Source of the DNA: Haladaptatus sp. R4
GTDB taxonomy: Archaea; Halobacteriota; Halobacteria; Halobacteriales; Haladaptataceae
Assembly: GCF_001625445.1 (NCBI RefSeq)
Contig: NZ_LWHG01000028.1
Location: 1 to 64,000 of the forward strand
Direction: 5' to 3'
DNA length: 64,000 nucleotides
A program made the position numbers and the translations under genes. Positions 36,256 through 45,258 of this stretch are shown piece by piece; positions within the stretch are counted from its first letter, which is position 1, and every line of letters begins with the position of its first letter. The notes under the pieces are model-generated. The model was given only the letters and a program-made list of their open reading frames with translations. It ran no database searches and was not told where the DNA came from.

Positions 36256-36918
36256 ATGGTCGCCCGTGAGTACGATTTTTGGCTGCTCGATCTGGACGGG
36301 ACGCTCATCGACATCGACCCGGCGTACGTTCGCTCGGTGTTCGACCGCGTGAGCGACCGTCTCGGACGCGAATTTACCGACTACGAATCCGAAATCATCT
36401 GGCACGGTCTCGGCGGGTCACGCGACGCACAACTCAGCGCGTGGGGTATCGACCCCGTCGAGTTCTGGGAGGTGTTCCACTCCATCGAGGACCCGCAGGT
36501 CCGCGCGGAGAACACTTTCCTTTACGACGACGCCGAATTCGTCGCCGACCTCGACTGCCCGGTCGGATTGGTAACCCACTGTCAGCGCTTTTTGACCGAC
36601 CCGGTGCTCGACGGACTCGACATCCGCGACTGGTTCGACACCGTCGTCTGCTGTGACGAACAGTTGGGCTGGAAACCGAATCCCGAACCGGTCGAACACG
36701 CCATGACACAACTCGGCGTCGGCACGAACGAGCGTGGCGTCCTCGCCGGCGACGGGTCGAGCGACATCGGTGCGGCGTGGAACGCGGGATTGGACGCCGT
36801 CCACGTCGAACGCCACGACCCGTCCCGGAGAAAACAGTGTGTCCTCGGCGATTATCGGATCAACAGCTTCGACGAGCTATGGATGAACTCCCGGCAGACG
36901 TTCGAGAACACCGACTAA
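36256..36918 (+). CDS. HAD-superfamily phosphatase
   Basis: A 220-residue haloacid-dehalogenase hydrolase. The nucleophile Asp lies in LLDLDGTLIDID near 11, the Thr/Ser motif is LVTHCQR near 106, the Lys motif is WKPNPEPVEHAM near 140, and the acidic motif is LAGDGSSDIGAAWNAG near 163. The set resembles phosphoglycolate phosphatase-like enzymes. The start follows the peptide operon after 83 bases, and a separate promoter is likely. It converges with the MoeA-type gene and overlaps its end by 42 bases. Confidence 0.88.
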   Translation: MVAREYDFWLLDLDGTLIDIDPAYVRSVFDRVSDRLGREFTDYESEIIWHGLGGSRDAQLSAWGIDPVEFWEVFHSIEDPQVRAENTFLYDDAEFVADLDCPVGLVTHCQRFLTDPVLDGLDIRDWFDTVVCCDEQLGWKPNPEPVEHAMTQLGVGTNERGVLAGDGSSDIGAAWNAGLDAVHVERHDPSRRKQCVLGDYRINSFDELWMNSRQTFENTD

Positions 36919-38809
36919 CGTCGAATCGACCGCCGCGGCCAGTTCCGCTACGCCCTCCTTCTCCTCGCGGTTTGGATTGACGAGGATTCGAACTCGTTCC
37001 TCGCCGAGGGACACGAATCCCAATCCGAGTTTTTCCGCCGTCGAACGCAGGCCGAGGCCCGCATCCGCCGCGCCCGCCGAAACTTTTCTCGCCGGGCTTT
37101 CGTGGGCCTTCACGGTGAGTTCGAACCCGTCGACGGATTCGACCAGTTCGCGACGGGTCGTATCGCGCTCGTCGGCGAGGTCGGCGACTGCGTTGCCGAG
37201 CGTCGTCCGGAGGCCGGAGTCGGTCCCACGGTTGATGAACCGCAGGTCTCGGTCCACGAGGTCGGCCAACCCGTCGATGTCCTCGGGATTTCCGGACGGG
37301 ACGACCAGTCCCCACTCGCGGTGATAAGACGCCAGTTCGGTGCCGCCGCTCGCGTCCGAGGCGGAGTCGTTCGCCGTCCCAGTCGAACCACGCTCGGCGT
37401 CTCCTGAAACCACCGCGAAATCCGGCACGCCGTTCCGGAGGCGGCGCAGGCCTTCCCGGCTACCGAACGGGAGATAGCGCGGCGAGTCGAGAGAGTCGAG
37501 CAGTCGGGAGAGCGCGGGGTCGTCCTCGCCGACGCCGAGGACCGAGGGGGTCCGAACGTCGGGCGAGAACAGTCGCACGGAGACTTCCTCGCCTTCCCCG
37601 AGATACGCCGTATCCGGTGGGACCGTCACGACGCCGTCGGCTTCCACGAGGCTGGTCGTCGCTCCGCTTCCCTTGTCCACCGGATAGGCGAGCGTGCGGC
37701 CGTGTTCGTCCTCGACCAAGCCGGTCGGCATGAGTCGCATCCGGCCCTCGTCGTAGCGTTCCTCGGCGGCCATCCGGGCTTCGACGGTCGCCGTGGCCGG
37801 TTCCGGGAGTCCAGCGGCGTCGCGGATGGCGGGCGCGACGAAGGTCTGGAAGATGGTCAGCGCGGAGACGGGATACCCCGGCAGGCCGACGTACGCCGAA
37901 TCGGGGAACCGCCCGACGAGCATCGGTTTGCCGGGTTTGACGGCGACGCCGTGGAGCAGGAGTTCGCCGCGCGATTCGATGACGCGGTAGATCACGTCCA
38001 CCGCGCTCGCGCTGGTCGATCCGGACGACAGGACCAGGTCGCACTCCTCGGATGCCTCCAACAGCAGGCGCTCCATCTCCTCGTAGTCGTCGCCAGCGTG
38101 CGGATAGAGGACAGGGTCTCCGCCCGCCTCCGCCACGGCGGCCGCGTCGTGTAACTGTTTACGTCGTAGATCTGTCCCGACTCGTCCGAAAGCGGGTTGC
38201 CGGGACGGACGAGTTCGTCGCCGGTGGAGATGATGCCGACGGTCGGCGTTCCGCGGACGGGCACTTCGTCCGCGCCGAGCGCCGACAGCAGCCCGATTTC
38301 GCGGGCGGTGAGTCGCGTTCCGGGTCCGAGCGCTCGTTGGCCCGCCGCGATGTCCGCACCGGCGAGCATGGTGTGTTCTCCGGGCGTGAGAGCGGTACGG
38401 ACTTCCACGCCGTCCGCGCCGTCGCGCTCGACGTAGTCGGTTCGTTCGACCATCACCACGGCGTCCGCGCCGGGCGGCATCACCGCCCCGGTGGAAATCT
38501 CGACGGCTTCGCCCTCGCCGACCTCCACGTCGGGTTCCGTCCCCGCGTGCACCTCCCCCACGAGGTCGAGGACGGCGGGGTCGGCCTCGTTCGCGCCGAA
38601 GGTATCCCTCGCCTGGACCGCGAAGCCGTCCATGCTCGCCCGGTCGAACCCCGGCACGTCGCGGTCGGCGTCGAGTCGCTCGGCCAGTACTCTACCGCGC
38701 GCTTCGGTGAGCGGGACGTGCTCGCGGTCGCCGAGAGGTCCAACGAGGCGATCGCTTCGTGTGCCTCCTCGGGTTCCGCGAGGTCGCGGAACTCCTTTCG
38801 ATCGGTCAT
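36877..38809 (-). CDS. moeA: MoeA with C-terminal PBP-like domain (two frameshifts)
   Basis: A molybdopterin molybdenumtransferase followed by a substrate-binding-like domain. The MoeA part has the VPGFDRASMDGFAVQARDTFG motif near 60, GIISTGDELVRPG near 190, LSSGSTSASAVDVIY and LGYPVSALTIFQTFV-type segments. From about 420 the PBP-like domain begins (SRLLDSLDSPRYLPFGSREGLRRLRNG ... NRGTDSGLRTTL). Single missing bases break the frame near 38730 (CTCTCGG) and near 38150 (TACACGAC). Restored length is 644 residues. It overlaps the other moeA by 4 bases. In archaea this form may sense molybdate or tungstate, which is inference. Confidence 0.87.
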
Positions 38810-40140
38810 GCCGACCACTCCCAGTTTCCGACCGCGACGGTCTCTCCCGCTGGAATCCCCTCGCGCTCCTCGGGTACTTCGACCCATCCATCCGCCAGCG
38901 CGACGCTGGAGAGGATGCCCGAACCGCTCGCTCGCGTGGGGGTGGCTGACCGCTCTTCCCCGTCCTCGTTCACCGTCACCCGAACGAACGACCTGATACC
39001 GGGTTCGCTTCGAATCTTGCGTTCGAGCCGTGCATCCGTCGTCGGGAAGTCATCGAGCGGCAGGTTGCCCGTCCACTTCAGCGCGGGCCGGACGAACTGG
39101 ATGGCGTTGATGATGCAGGCGACCGGATAACCCGGCAACATCACGATCGGGGTTTCCTCGCCATCCGGGTCGGAATCCTCCGAATTCTCAGAATTTTCAC
39201 TGGCCATCGTGTCGTGTTCGACGATATTGCCAGAACTCTTCGAGTTCTGGCTGCCAATCGGGCTATGCCCGATGATGCCGAGGGCGACCGGGTGGCCCGG
39301 TTTCAGCGCGACGCCGTGGACGATCACGTCGCCGATGGAGTCGACGACTTCCGGAAGCAGGTCCCGTTCCCCCACGGACGAGCCACCCGTCGTGACGACG
39401 ATGTCGTGGTCGAGGTTCGACTCGATCGCCTCGCGGAGCGCCGTCTCGTCGTCGGTCACCACGTCGTGATACGTCGCGTCGCCACCCCACCGTTCCACGA
39501 ACCGGGAAACCGTGAGCCCGTTGGTTTCGACCACTTCACCCGGCTCGGGATCGGTTTGCACGAGTTCCTCGCCGGTCGGAATCACGGCGACGCGCGGCGG
39601 TTCGTAGACGGTCACCTCGCGCACGCCGACGGATTTCAGCATGCCGAGGTCGGACGGCCGCAGACGATGTCCCTGCTCGTAGAGTGACTGTCCTTTCTCG
39701 ACGTCCTCGCCGACGGACGCGACGTTTTCGCCCTCCGCGACGGCGTCGAACACTTCGATCTCGTCTCCGAATCGATCCGTTTGCTCTATCATCACTATCG
39801 CGTCCGCCCCCGCCGGTACTTCGCTCCCGGTGTGGACCCGAACTGCCGCGCCGGGGCCCATTTCCTCCGCTCTTCGGAGGGCTTCGGGCGACCGGCCGCC
39901 CGCTCCGAAGGTGTCCTCTGCCCTGACGGCGTAGCCGTCCATCGCGGCCTGCGAGTAGTGGGGGACGTTTCGCGGGGCGACGACTTCCTCGGCGAGCACC
40001 CGATCATCCGCGTCGAGCAGCGGGACGGATTCGGTGCGGTCGTGTCCGGCGACGACCTCTTGTAGTTGCTCACGCGCCGCCGCCACGCGTGTCGTTTCCT
40101 TGAACCCGGACTGCTTTCTGTCCGGTTGGTGGTCGCTCAT
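38806..40140 (-). CDS. moeA: molybdopterin molybdenumtransferase MoeA
   Basis: It inserts molybdate into adenylylated molybdopterin. ATG 40140 (MSDHQPDRK) is the likely start; the extension to 40215 is non-family. Core motifs are VPHYSQAAMDGYAVRAEDTFG near 65, GAAVRVHTGSEVPAGADAIVMIEQTD near 100, VIPTGEELVQT near 188, and TTGGSSVGERDLLPEVVD near 254. An insertion of about 50 Ser/Glu/Asp-rich residues (SENSENSEDSD) lies near 312-360 inside the conserved GMPVALG-like region, unusual for MoeA. It overlaps the second, PBP-type moeA by 4 bases. Confidence 0.92.
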   Translation of the reverse strand: MSDHQPDRKQSGFKETTRVAAAREQLQEVVAGHDRTESVPLLDADDRVLAEEVVAPRNVPHYSQAAMDGYAVRAEDTFGAGGRSPEALRRAEEMGPGAAVRVHTGSEVPAGADAIVMIEQTDRFGDEIEVFDAVAEGENVASVGEDVEKGQSLYEQGHRLRPSDLGMLKSVGVREVTVYEPPRVAVIPTGEELVQTDPEPGEVVETNGLTVSRFVERWGGDATYHDVVTDDETALREAIESNLDHDIVVTTGGSSVGERDLLPEVVDSIGDVIVHGVALKPGHPVALGIIGHSPIGSQNSKSSGNIVEHDTMASENSENSEDSDPDGEETPIVMLPGYPVACIINAIQFVRPALKWTGNLPLDDFPTTDARLERKIRSEPGIRSFVRVTVNEDGEERSATPTRASGSGILSSVALADGWVEVPEEREGIPAGETVAVGNWEWSA

Positions 40141-40213
40141 ATGAACCCGTTCGGGACGGCGGGCAAAAAGGAAGCGGGGAACACTTATCGTCTCGTAGAC
40201 AACACGGTTCGGC

Positions 40214-40987
40214 ATGGCCCTCCCTGATCAACCGCTCGCCCTGCTGATCGCCGCCGTTGCCGCGGTTCTCGGCTGTGCCCTGTTGTGGTACGGCGGGCGC
40301 GAACTCCTCCTCTCGTATCGAATCCTGACCAACGACCCGAGCGACGTGATGTCGCTCGGTGACGGCGGGCCTGTCGAGGTGGAAGGTACCGCGCAAGCCC
40401 AGGGCGGAACCCTCACGTCACCGTTTACCGGGAACGAATGTCTGGCATACGAGTACGAAGTAAAGGAGGAACGAAACTCCAAGAACGGTCGTAGTTGGAC
40501 GACCATCGACAGCGGCTACAACTTCACGGCGTTTCGCATCGAGGACGGGACGGCCAGCGCGCTCGTCGACCCCCGCTCGGCTGACTTTCGGTTGAGTGCC
40601 GAGCGTTCCATCGACGTTCGCGGCGGGAAACGGCCGCCCGAATCGATACGGGAGTTTATTCGGCGAAACAAGGACGTCGGGTCGGAGGAGAAGAGCCTCG
40701 ACCTGAAACTGTTCGAGTTGAACACCGGAAAGGACCGAAAATACGTCGAGAGACGCCTCGATGTCGGCGAATCGGTTCACATCCTCGGCGAAGCGCGGTA
40801 CGACGCCAGTGCGGGGAGCGAAGCCGGGGAGGTAAACACCATCATCGGGTCCGGCGACGACACCAAGTTCGTCATCTCGGATACGGACGAACGCGGTGCA
40901 GCGCGACGTGCGGCGTGGAAGGGACTCCCGTACGTGTTCGCCGGAGTCCTGTTTTTCGCCATCGGCGCGTTCGTCCTCGGCCTGTAA
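40214..40987 (+). CDS. GIDE-domain membrane protein (copy A)
   Basis: A 257-residue membrane protein. One segment lies at about 8-26 (LALLIAAVAAVLGCALLWYGG) and another at the C-terminus (YVFAGVLFFAIGAFVLGL). Between them is a GIDE-type domain: VEVEGTAQAQGGTLTSPFTGNECLAYEYEVKEE, FRIEDGTASALVDP, and VGESVHILGEA. This is the fold of the MULAN/GIDE E3 ligase without its RING finger. Its prokaryotic function is unknown. A related protein is encoded at 43889-44665. It is divergent from moeA. Confidence 0.76.
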   Translation: MALPDQPLALLIAAVAAVLGCALLWYGGRELLLSYRILTNDPSDVMSLGDGGPVEVEGTAQAQGGTLTSPFTGNECLAYEYEVKEERNSKNGRSWTTIDSGYNFTAFRIEDGTASALVDPRSADFRLSAERSIDVRGGKRPPESIREFIRRNKDVGSEEKSLDLKLFELNTGKDRKYVERRLDVGESVHILGEARYDASAGSEAGEVNTIIGSGDDTKFVISDTDERGAARRAAWKGLPYVFAGVLFFAIGAFVLGL

Positions 40988-41039
40988 TTCGACCGCCAAG
41001 ACCGCACCCTTTTTCGGCCCTGCGTCCTAAGACGGAACT

Positions 41040-41396
41040 ATGTCAGCGCTGCGCGATGCGTTGCGAGAACTCCCGGATGCCGTGTTCGCAGACCTACTGG
41101 AGAGCGACGGGGAGTACCTCCTCGTCCTCGACATGCCCGGCGTCACCGAGGAAACTATCGACATCGACGTGACGAATGGCCGCCTCCAGATCGAAGCGCG
41201 GCGCGAGAAGGACGTTCCCATCGAGTTCGACTACCTGAGCGAAGAACGTCCGCTCTTCCTCGATGCCGAACTTCCGCTTCCGCCGGATGCGACCGGTTCG
41301 GGTGCGGAAGCGACGGTTTCCCGCGGTGTACTCGAAATCACGCTCCCGAAACGGACGTCGGCTCCGGAGGAGTCGGTGCCGGTTACGAGCCGCTAA
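41040..41396 (+). CDS. Hsp20/alpha-crystallin family chaperone
   Basis: A 118-residue small heat-shock protein. The alpha-crystallin domain runs from about 22 to 108: EYLLVLDMPGVTEETIDIDVTNGRLQIEARREK, then ELPLPPDATGSGAEATVSRGVLEITLPKR, with the A-x-x-x-n-GVL-x-I-x-LPK signature. It lacks a C-terminal I-x-I, so oligomer form is uncertain. It is followed at 6 bases by the ABC1 kinase gene, suggesting an operon. Confidence 0.88.
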   Translation: MSALRDALRELPDAVFADLLESDGEYLLVLDMPGVTEETIDIDVTNGRLQIEARREKDVPIEFDYLSEERPLFLDAELPLPPDATGSGAEATVSRGVLEITLPKRTSAPEESVPVTSR

Positions 41397-41402
41397 GCGC
41401 GG

Positions 41403-43073
41403 GTGGTCACACTGGTATTTCTCCGCGCATATCGTCGGTTCGTTATCGTCGCATGGCAGTTCCTGCCGCTGTTGGTGAGCTATGCCCGCGACCGGAATCG
41501 CTTCCTGTTCTTCGGGTCGTCGCGGCAGGTGACGAGCGAGATGCGACGGGAGCGGGCGGATACGCTCCTCAGTTCGCTTTTGACCCTCGGTCCGACGTTC
41601 ATCAAACTCGGGCAACTACTGTCGAGCCGTCCCGACGTTCTCCCGCCGGAGTACGTGGACGAGCTTTCGAAACTGCAAGACGAAGTCCCGCCCGCCCCGT
41701 GGGAGGACGCTCGAAACGGCCTCGAAGCGGAACTCGGTCCCGTCGAGGCCAACTTCGCGGAGTTCGACACGGACGCGATAAGCGGCGCGAGTCTCGGGCA
41801 GGTGTACGACGCGCGGGTCGACGGCGAGCGCGTCGCGGTGAAGGTCAGACGCCCCGGCATCGAGGACCTGGTCGAGGCCGACCTGCGAGTCATCCGCTGG
41901 TCGCTCCCCATCCTCATGCGATTTCTGGGGCAGGGACGGGCTTTCTCGCTCGAAAACCTCGCCGACGAGTTCGGCCGGACGATTCGGGAGGAGATGGATT
42001 ACGGCCGCGAGGCGTCGATGCTGAACGAGATTCGGACGAACTTCGAGGACGACCCCGATATCGTCATCCCGCGCGTCATCGATAGCCACTCCGGTTCCCG
42101 CGTCCTCACGATGGAGTTCCTCGGCGGCACGAAGATCAACCGGATAGACGAACTTGACGAGGAGGGACTCGACCGCCACGAACTCGCCGTAAACCTCCAG
42201 CGGGCCTACCTCCAGATGATAATTCAGGACGGCGTGTTCCACGCGGACCCGCATCCCGGTAACCTCGCCGTCACGGACGATGGCAGCATCATCTTCTACG
42301 ACTTCGGCATGAGCGGGCACGTGGACGACTTCATCCAGCGCAAGATCGTCGAGTTCTACATCGCGGTGGCGAATCAGGACATCGAAGGCATCCTCGACGC
42401 GCTCATCGAGATGGGAACCCTCAGCCCCGAAGCCGACCGCAGGACGATGGGACAGGTGATGGAACTCGCCATCGAGGACGCCCGCGGCGAGGACATCGAG
42501 ACCTATCGCGTCCAGCAGATCGTCTCGCAGGTCGAGGACACTATCTACGAGTTCCCGCTCCGCCTGCCGTCGAACCTCGCGCTCGTGCTTCGGGTGGCGA
42601 CGGTCGTGGAGGGCGTCTGTGTCACCCTCGATCCCGGTTTCGACTTCATCGCGGTGGCGACGGAGTACCTCACCGAGGAGGGGTACCGCGAGGAATCCAT
42701 CAAACAGTACGTCTCGGAGACGGGCGATCAGCTACAGGCGTCGGCCCAGTCGCTCGTCCGGACGCCGCCCAAACTGGAGCGCGCGTTGGACAGAATCGAC
42801 CGCGACGACCTGTACGCCCGCGTCAGCATCGAGGACGACAACGACGTGTTCGACCTGCTGGCCAAACGGCTCATCTACGGCATCCTGCTCGCGTTCGGCG
42901 GGTTGACGACGGCGGTGTTGTACGTCGCAGAGGCGTTCCCCGCCGCCGCCGTCGCCGGACTGATTTCGCTGTTCGTCACGTTCCTGCTCTATCGTTCGTT
43001 CCGCAAACGGCGCGGGATTCGAACGACCCCACAGTTCACCCGACAGAACTTGCGGGAACGGGACGGGGAGTAG
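41403..43073 (+). CDS. ABC1/UbiB family protein kinase-like protein
   Basis: A 556-residue atypical kinase tied to quinone metabolism. The KxGQ motif is present as FIKLGQLLSSRPDVLPPEYVDEL near 65. The Ala-rich-type loop reads ISGASLGQVYDARVDGERVAVKVRRPGI near 127, with Lys in AVKV. The catalytic region is IIQDGVFHADPHPGNLAV near 276 and the metal site YDFGMSG near 300. Two C-terminal membrane segments follow near 490-535. GTG 41403 is the start, 6 bases after hsp20. The last 30 bases are repeated downstream at 43829. Confidence 0.91.
   Translation: MVTLVFLRAYRRFVIVAWQFLPLLVSYARDRNRFLFFGSSRQVTSEMRRERADTLLSSLLTLGPTFIKLGQLLSSRPDVLPPEYVDELSKLQDEVPPAPWEDARNGLEAELGPVEANFAEFDTDAISGASLGQVYDARVDGERVAVKVRRPGIEDLVEADLRVIRWSLPILMRFLGQGRAFSLENLADEFGRTIREEMDYGREASMLNEIRTNFEDDPDIVIPRVIDSHSGSRVLTMEFLGGTKINRIDELDEEGLDRHELAVNLQRAYLQMIIQDGVFHADPHPGNLAVTDDGSIIFYDFGMSGHVDDFIQRKIVEFYIAVANQDIEGILDALIEMGTLSPEADRRTMGQVMELAIEDARGEDIETYRVQQIVSQVEDTIYEFPLRLPSNLALVLRVATVVEGVCVTLDPGFDFIAVATEYLTEEGYREESIKQYVSETGDQLQASAQSLVRTPPKLERALDRIDRDDLYARVSIEDDNDVFDLLAKRLIYGILLAFGGLTTAVLYVAEAFPAAAVAGLISLFVTFLLYRSFRKRRGIRTTPQFTRQNLRERDGE
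43044..43073. repeat. 30-bp repeat, copy 1 (end of the ABC1 kinase gene)
   Basis: This stretch encodes the last residues (NLRERDGE) and stop of the ABC1 kinase. It matches 43829-43858 at 28 of 30 positions, differing only at two adjacent bases (gc versus ct). Confidence 0.75.
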
Positions 43074-43138
43074 GGAAACCGATTCGTGTTCGATTCGTTC
43101 CACAATCCTTTTCCAAACTCTGGTCATTGAATTGAACA

Positions 43139-43516
43139 ATGACGACCACCGTCACTCCCTCCAGCACCAGCGACCACGAGAGCCACTGGTGGATACTCCT
43201 GTTGCCGGGTTTGATTTCTGCTTTCATCGCCACCGTCGCACTCGGGGTCGCCGGATTCGTGCTCCACAGCGAACCGCCGCTCTCGGTTTCGACGCTCCCC
43301 GCTCCGATAACGTTCGTTCTCGGGCTTGCGTTACTCACTGCGCCCGCCGCCGTCGCCATCGGTATCCACTTCGACCGAAAGTACGTCGCGTCGGTGTCCG
43401 AGTGGAAACCCCGTTCCGAATACGTCCTCCTCGGCGTCGCCATGTGGTTCGGCATCGGCATCCCGTTCGCCCTGTTGTACCTCTATCGCCGCCATCAGTA
43501 CCTCGGCATCCCCTGA
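43139..43516 (+). CDS. small four-segment membrane protein
   Basis: A 125-residue membrane protein with hydrophobic segments at about 18-40 (WILLLPGLISAFIATVALGVAGFVL), 53-73 (ITFVLGLALLTAPAAVAIGIHF) and 95-117 (VLLGVAMWFGIGIPFALLYLY). The N-terminus is Thr/Ser-rich. No family is recognised. It lies inside the interval bounded by two near-identical 30-bp repeats. Confidence 0.65.
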   Translation: MTTTVTPSSTSDHESHWWILLLPGLISAFIATVALGVAGFVLHSEPPLSVSTLPAPITFVLGLALLTAPAAVAIGIHFDRKYVASVSEWKPRSEYVLLGVAMWFGIGIPFALLYLYRRHQYLGIP

Positions 43517-43523
43517 GTCGAAT

Positions 43524-43760
43524 TCACGATACCCTCGAACGGACGACCGGGGTCGATGTGATCTCTATCTCTGCGATTTCCGATTCTTCATCTATGGGTT
43601 CCAAGAGCACGTCGGTAACTCGGTACGACCCATCGCGGAGGACGACCGTATCCCCCACATACGGGAGATTCTCGTACTGAAGTCGTGTCGTGCCTGTGCA
43701 TTTTCCCGAACCGCGGAAGTAGAACATCGCCCTCATCTTCAATTTCAATACGATATCCAT
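43524..43760 (-). CDS. hypothetical protein
   Basis: A 78-residue protein from ATG 43760 (MDIVLKLKMRAMFYFRGSGKCTGTTRL). A later ATG at 43736 is possible. Strand-like segments (PYVGDTVVLRDGSYRVTDVLLE) resemble a small beta-barrel. No family is recognised. It is in the repeat-bounded interval, convergent with the membrane-protein gene. Confidence 0.45.
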   Translation of the reverse strand: MDIVLKLKMRAMFYFRGSGKCTGTTRLQYENLPYVGDTVVLRDGSYRVTDVLLEPIDEESEIAEIEITSTPVVRSRVS

Positions 43761-43828
43761 GTAAAAAAGAAGTGGACACTCTCTCCATCGATAGTCTATC
43801 GGTCTATCGACTCTCCCACCTCCCACGT

Positions 43829-43858
43829 CAGAACTTCTGGGAACGGGACGGGGAGTAG
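43829..43858. repeat. 30-bp repeat, copy 2
   Basis: A second copy of the final 30 bases of the ABC1 kinase gene, in the same orientation, 785 bases from the first. It would encode NFWERDGE and a stop but sits in no gene. This is a footprint of duplication or of an inserted cassette. Confidence 0.75.
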
Positions 43859-43888
43859 ACGGAGGGTTCCTCTACCGACACACGATTT

Positions 43889-44665
43889 TTACAGAGAGAG
43901 CCACGGGAGGACGGCGTACACGAGACCAAGAATTACGAAGAGGCCACCGACCGCGAACGGGAGCACCGCACCGTCCTTCCCCTCCTTGACCAAATCGTTC
44001 TCGGACTTATCCGAGAGGATGAAATCGCCGCCCTCCGTTGGCGCGTCGATGACGAACTCCGGGCCTTCCCAGTTTCCCCGCCACCTTCGAGCATTGCCGA
44101 GCACGTAGACGTCTTCTCCCGGTTCGATCACCCCCTCCGAGTACCGTCGGCTGTCACCGGCCTTCACCGGGCCGTAGCTCTTCCGGGTGGCTTCCTCGAC
44201 TGCGGGTTCGTTCGCCACGTAGCGTCGGATTTTCTCGGGGGGTTCGTCACCACGACCGACCTTCGTTTCGATCCCCTGTAGATTCAACCCCTCTCCCAAG
44301 GGCAGTTCGACTCGTATCGTTCCGGTACCGTCATCGATGGTTATCGGTCCGCCGAGCACCGCCTCGTGAATGGTCTCCCAACTGGAACCGCCGTCAACGC
44401 CTTGCTCCTCCTCGACCGTGACGTGAGCGACTATCGCATCCGTTGTTTCGATCGGGGATTCGAACAGGTTCCCGTTCTCGGGGGGTTGGACAGTTCCCTT
44501 GATCTCGACCCCTCCGGGCCGGAGGTCCCGGATTCGCGTGGTTTCGACATCGGCGATTCGTTCGGCTTGCGCCCACCGATTGCGACCTTTGTTCATCTGG
44601 TAGAGACCGACGACGAGCAGCGTCACGCCGATTCCCGCCCGCCAGAGAAGGGAGACGTGAACCAT
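43889..44665 (-). CDS. GIDE-domain membrane protein (copy B)
   Basis: A 258-residue relative of the product at 40214-40987. A helix at about 8-22 (WRAGIGVTLLVVGLYQM) and a C-terminal pair (VLPFAVGGLFVILGLVYAVLPWL) frame the GIDE-type domain: VEIKGTVQPPENGNLFESPIETTDAIVAHVTVEEE, ITIDDGTGTIRVELPLGE, and IEPGEDVYVLGNARRWRGNW. The long predicted soluble domain is probably outside the membrane. Function unknown. The gene points away from the kinase cluster. Confidence 0.74.
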   Translation of the reverse strand: MVHVSLLWRAGIGVTLLVVGLYQMNKGRNRWAQAERIADVETTRIRDLRPGGVEIKGTVQPPENGNLFESPIETTDAIVAHVTVEEEQGVDGGSSWETIHEAVLGGPITIDDGTGTIRVELPLGEGLNLQGIETKVGRGDEPPEKIRRYVANEPAVEEATRKSYGPVKAGDSRRYSEGVIEPGEDVYVLGNARRWRGNWEGPEFVIDAPTEGGDFILSDKSENDLVKEGKDGAVLPFAVGGLFVILGLVYAVLPWLSL

Positions 44666-44841
44666 CAGTTGTCAGCGATTGCTACTGGTCCGACATAAGC
44701 TTGCGTATCGAAGTGCGCAAGCGGGCGGGGAGTAGGAGATCGATAGTGTGTCAAAAAAGACCCCAGAATGTCTTTGTGAGTCGCTCGAACCGACTGCTTC
44801 ACCGAACGGCCGCTGGACTGGTGAAATTGCGAGGCCGGAAC

Positions 44842-45048
44842 TCAGCGGTTTCCGGTCAGTACGAGGAAGAGACCGAACAGAACACCCACCACGACGAGGA
44901 CGATACCGCCGATTCCGTATAGTTTCGGTGTGCTGTACTGGAGTTGGTCACCGTATTTCAGGATGGCCGCGGACAGGAGGAGCGTAAGCCCCGATCCGGT
45001 GAGAACGGTCGCGAGGTCGAAGCCGATTGGATTACCGATGTCTGGCAC
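44842..45048 (-). CDS. small two-helix membrane protein
   Basis: A 68-residue protein starting with GTG at 45048. Two hydrophobic segments lie at about 14-30 (TVLTGSGLTLLLSAAIL) and 43-64 (LYGIGGIVLVVVGVLFGLFLVL), with a charged turn between. No family is recognised. The neighbouring stretch 45049-45258 contains no gene that I can support. Confidence 0.55.
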   Translation of the reverse strand: MPDIGNPIGFDLATVLTGSGLTLLLSAAILKYGDQLQYSTPKLYGIGGIVLVVVGVLFGLFLVLTGNR

Positions 45049-45258
45049 GAACTTAATTGCCAGCGACGGTGGATACAGCTATTGCTTGCAGATACAAGCA
45101 ATCGACGGCGATCGGCGTTCGATTGAATCGACGAGTCGTCCACGACCAAGGCGAGTCACCCACTCCCACCGCGACTCCGTTCCGACCGTCCCCGAAAACA
45201 CCCGCTCCCCGACTGCCACATTCCGTAGCTTTTCCCCTCCTCCTCGCCAAGACTCGGT

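Noticed and set aside
43044-43858. Insertion sequence
   Set aside because: No transposase or terminal inverted repeats in the repeat-bounded interval.
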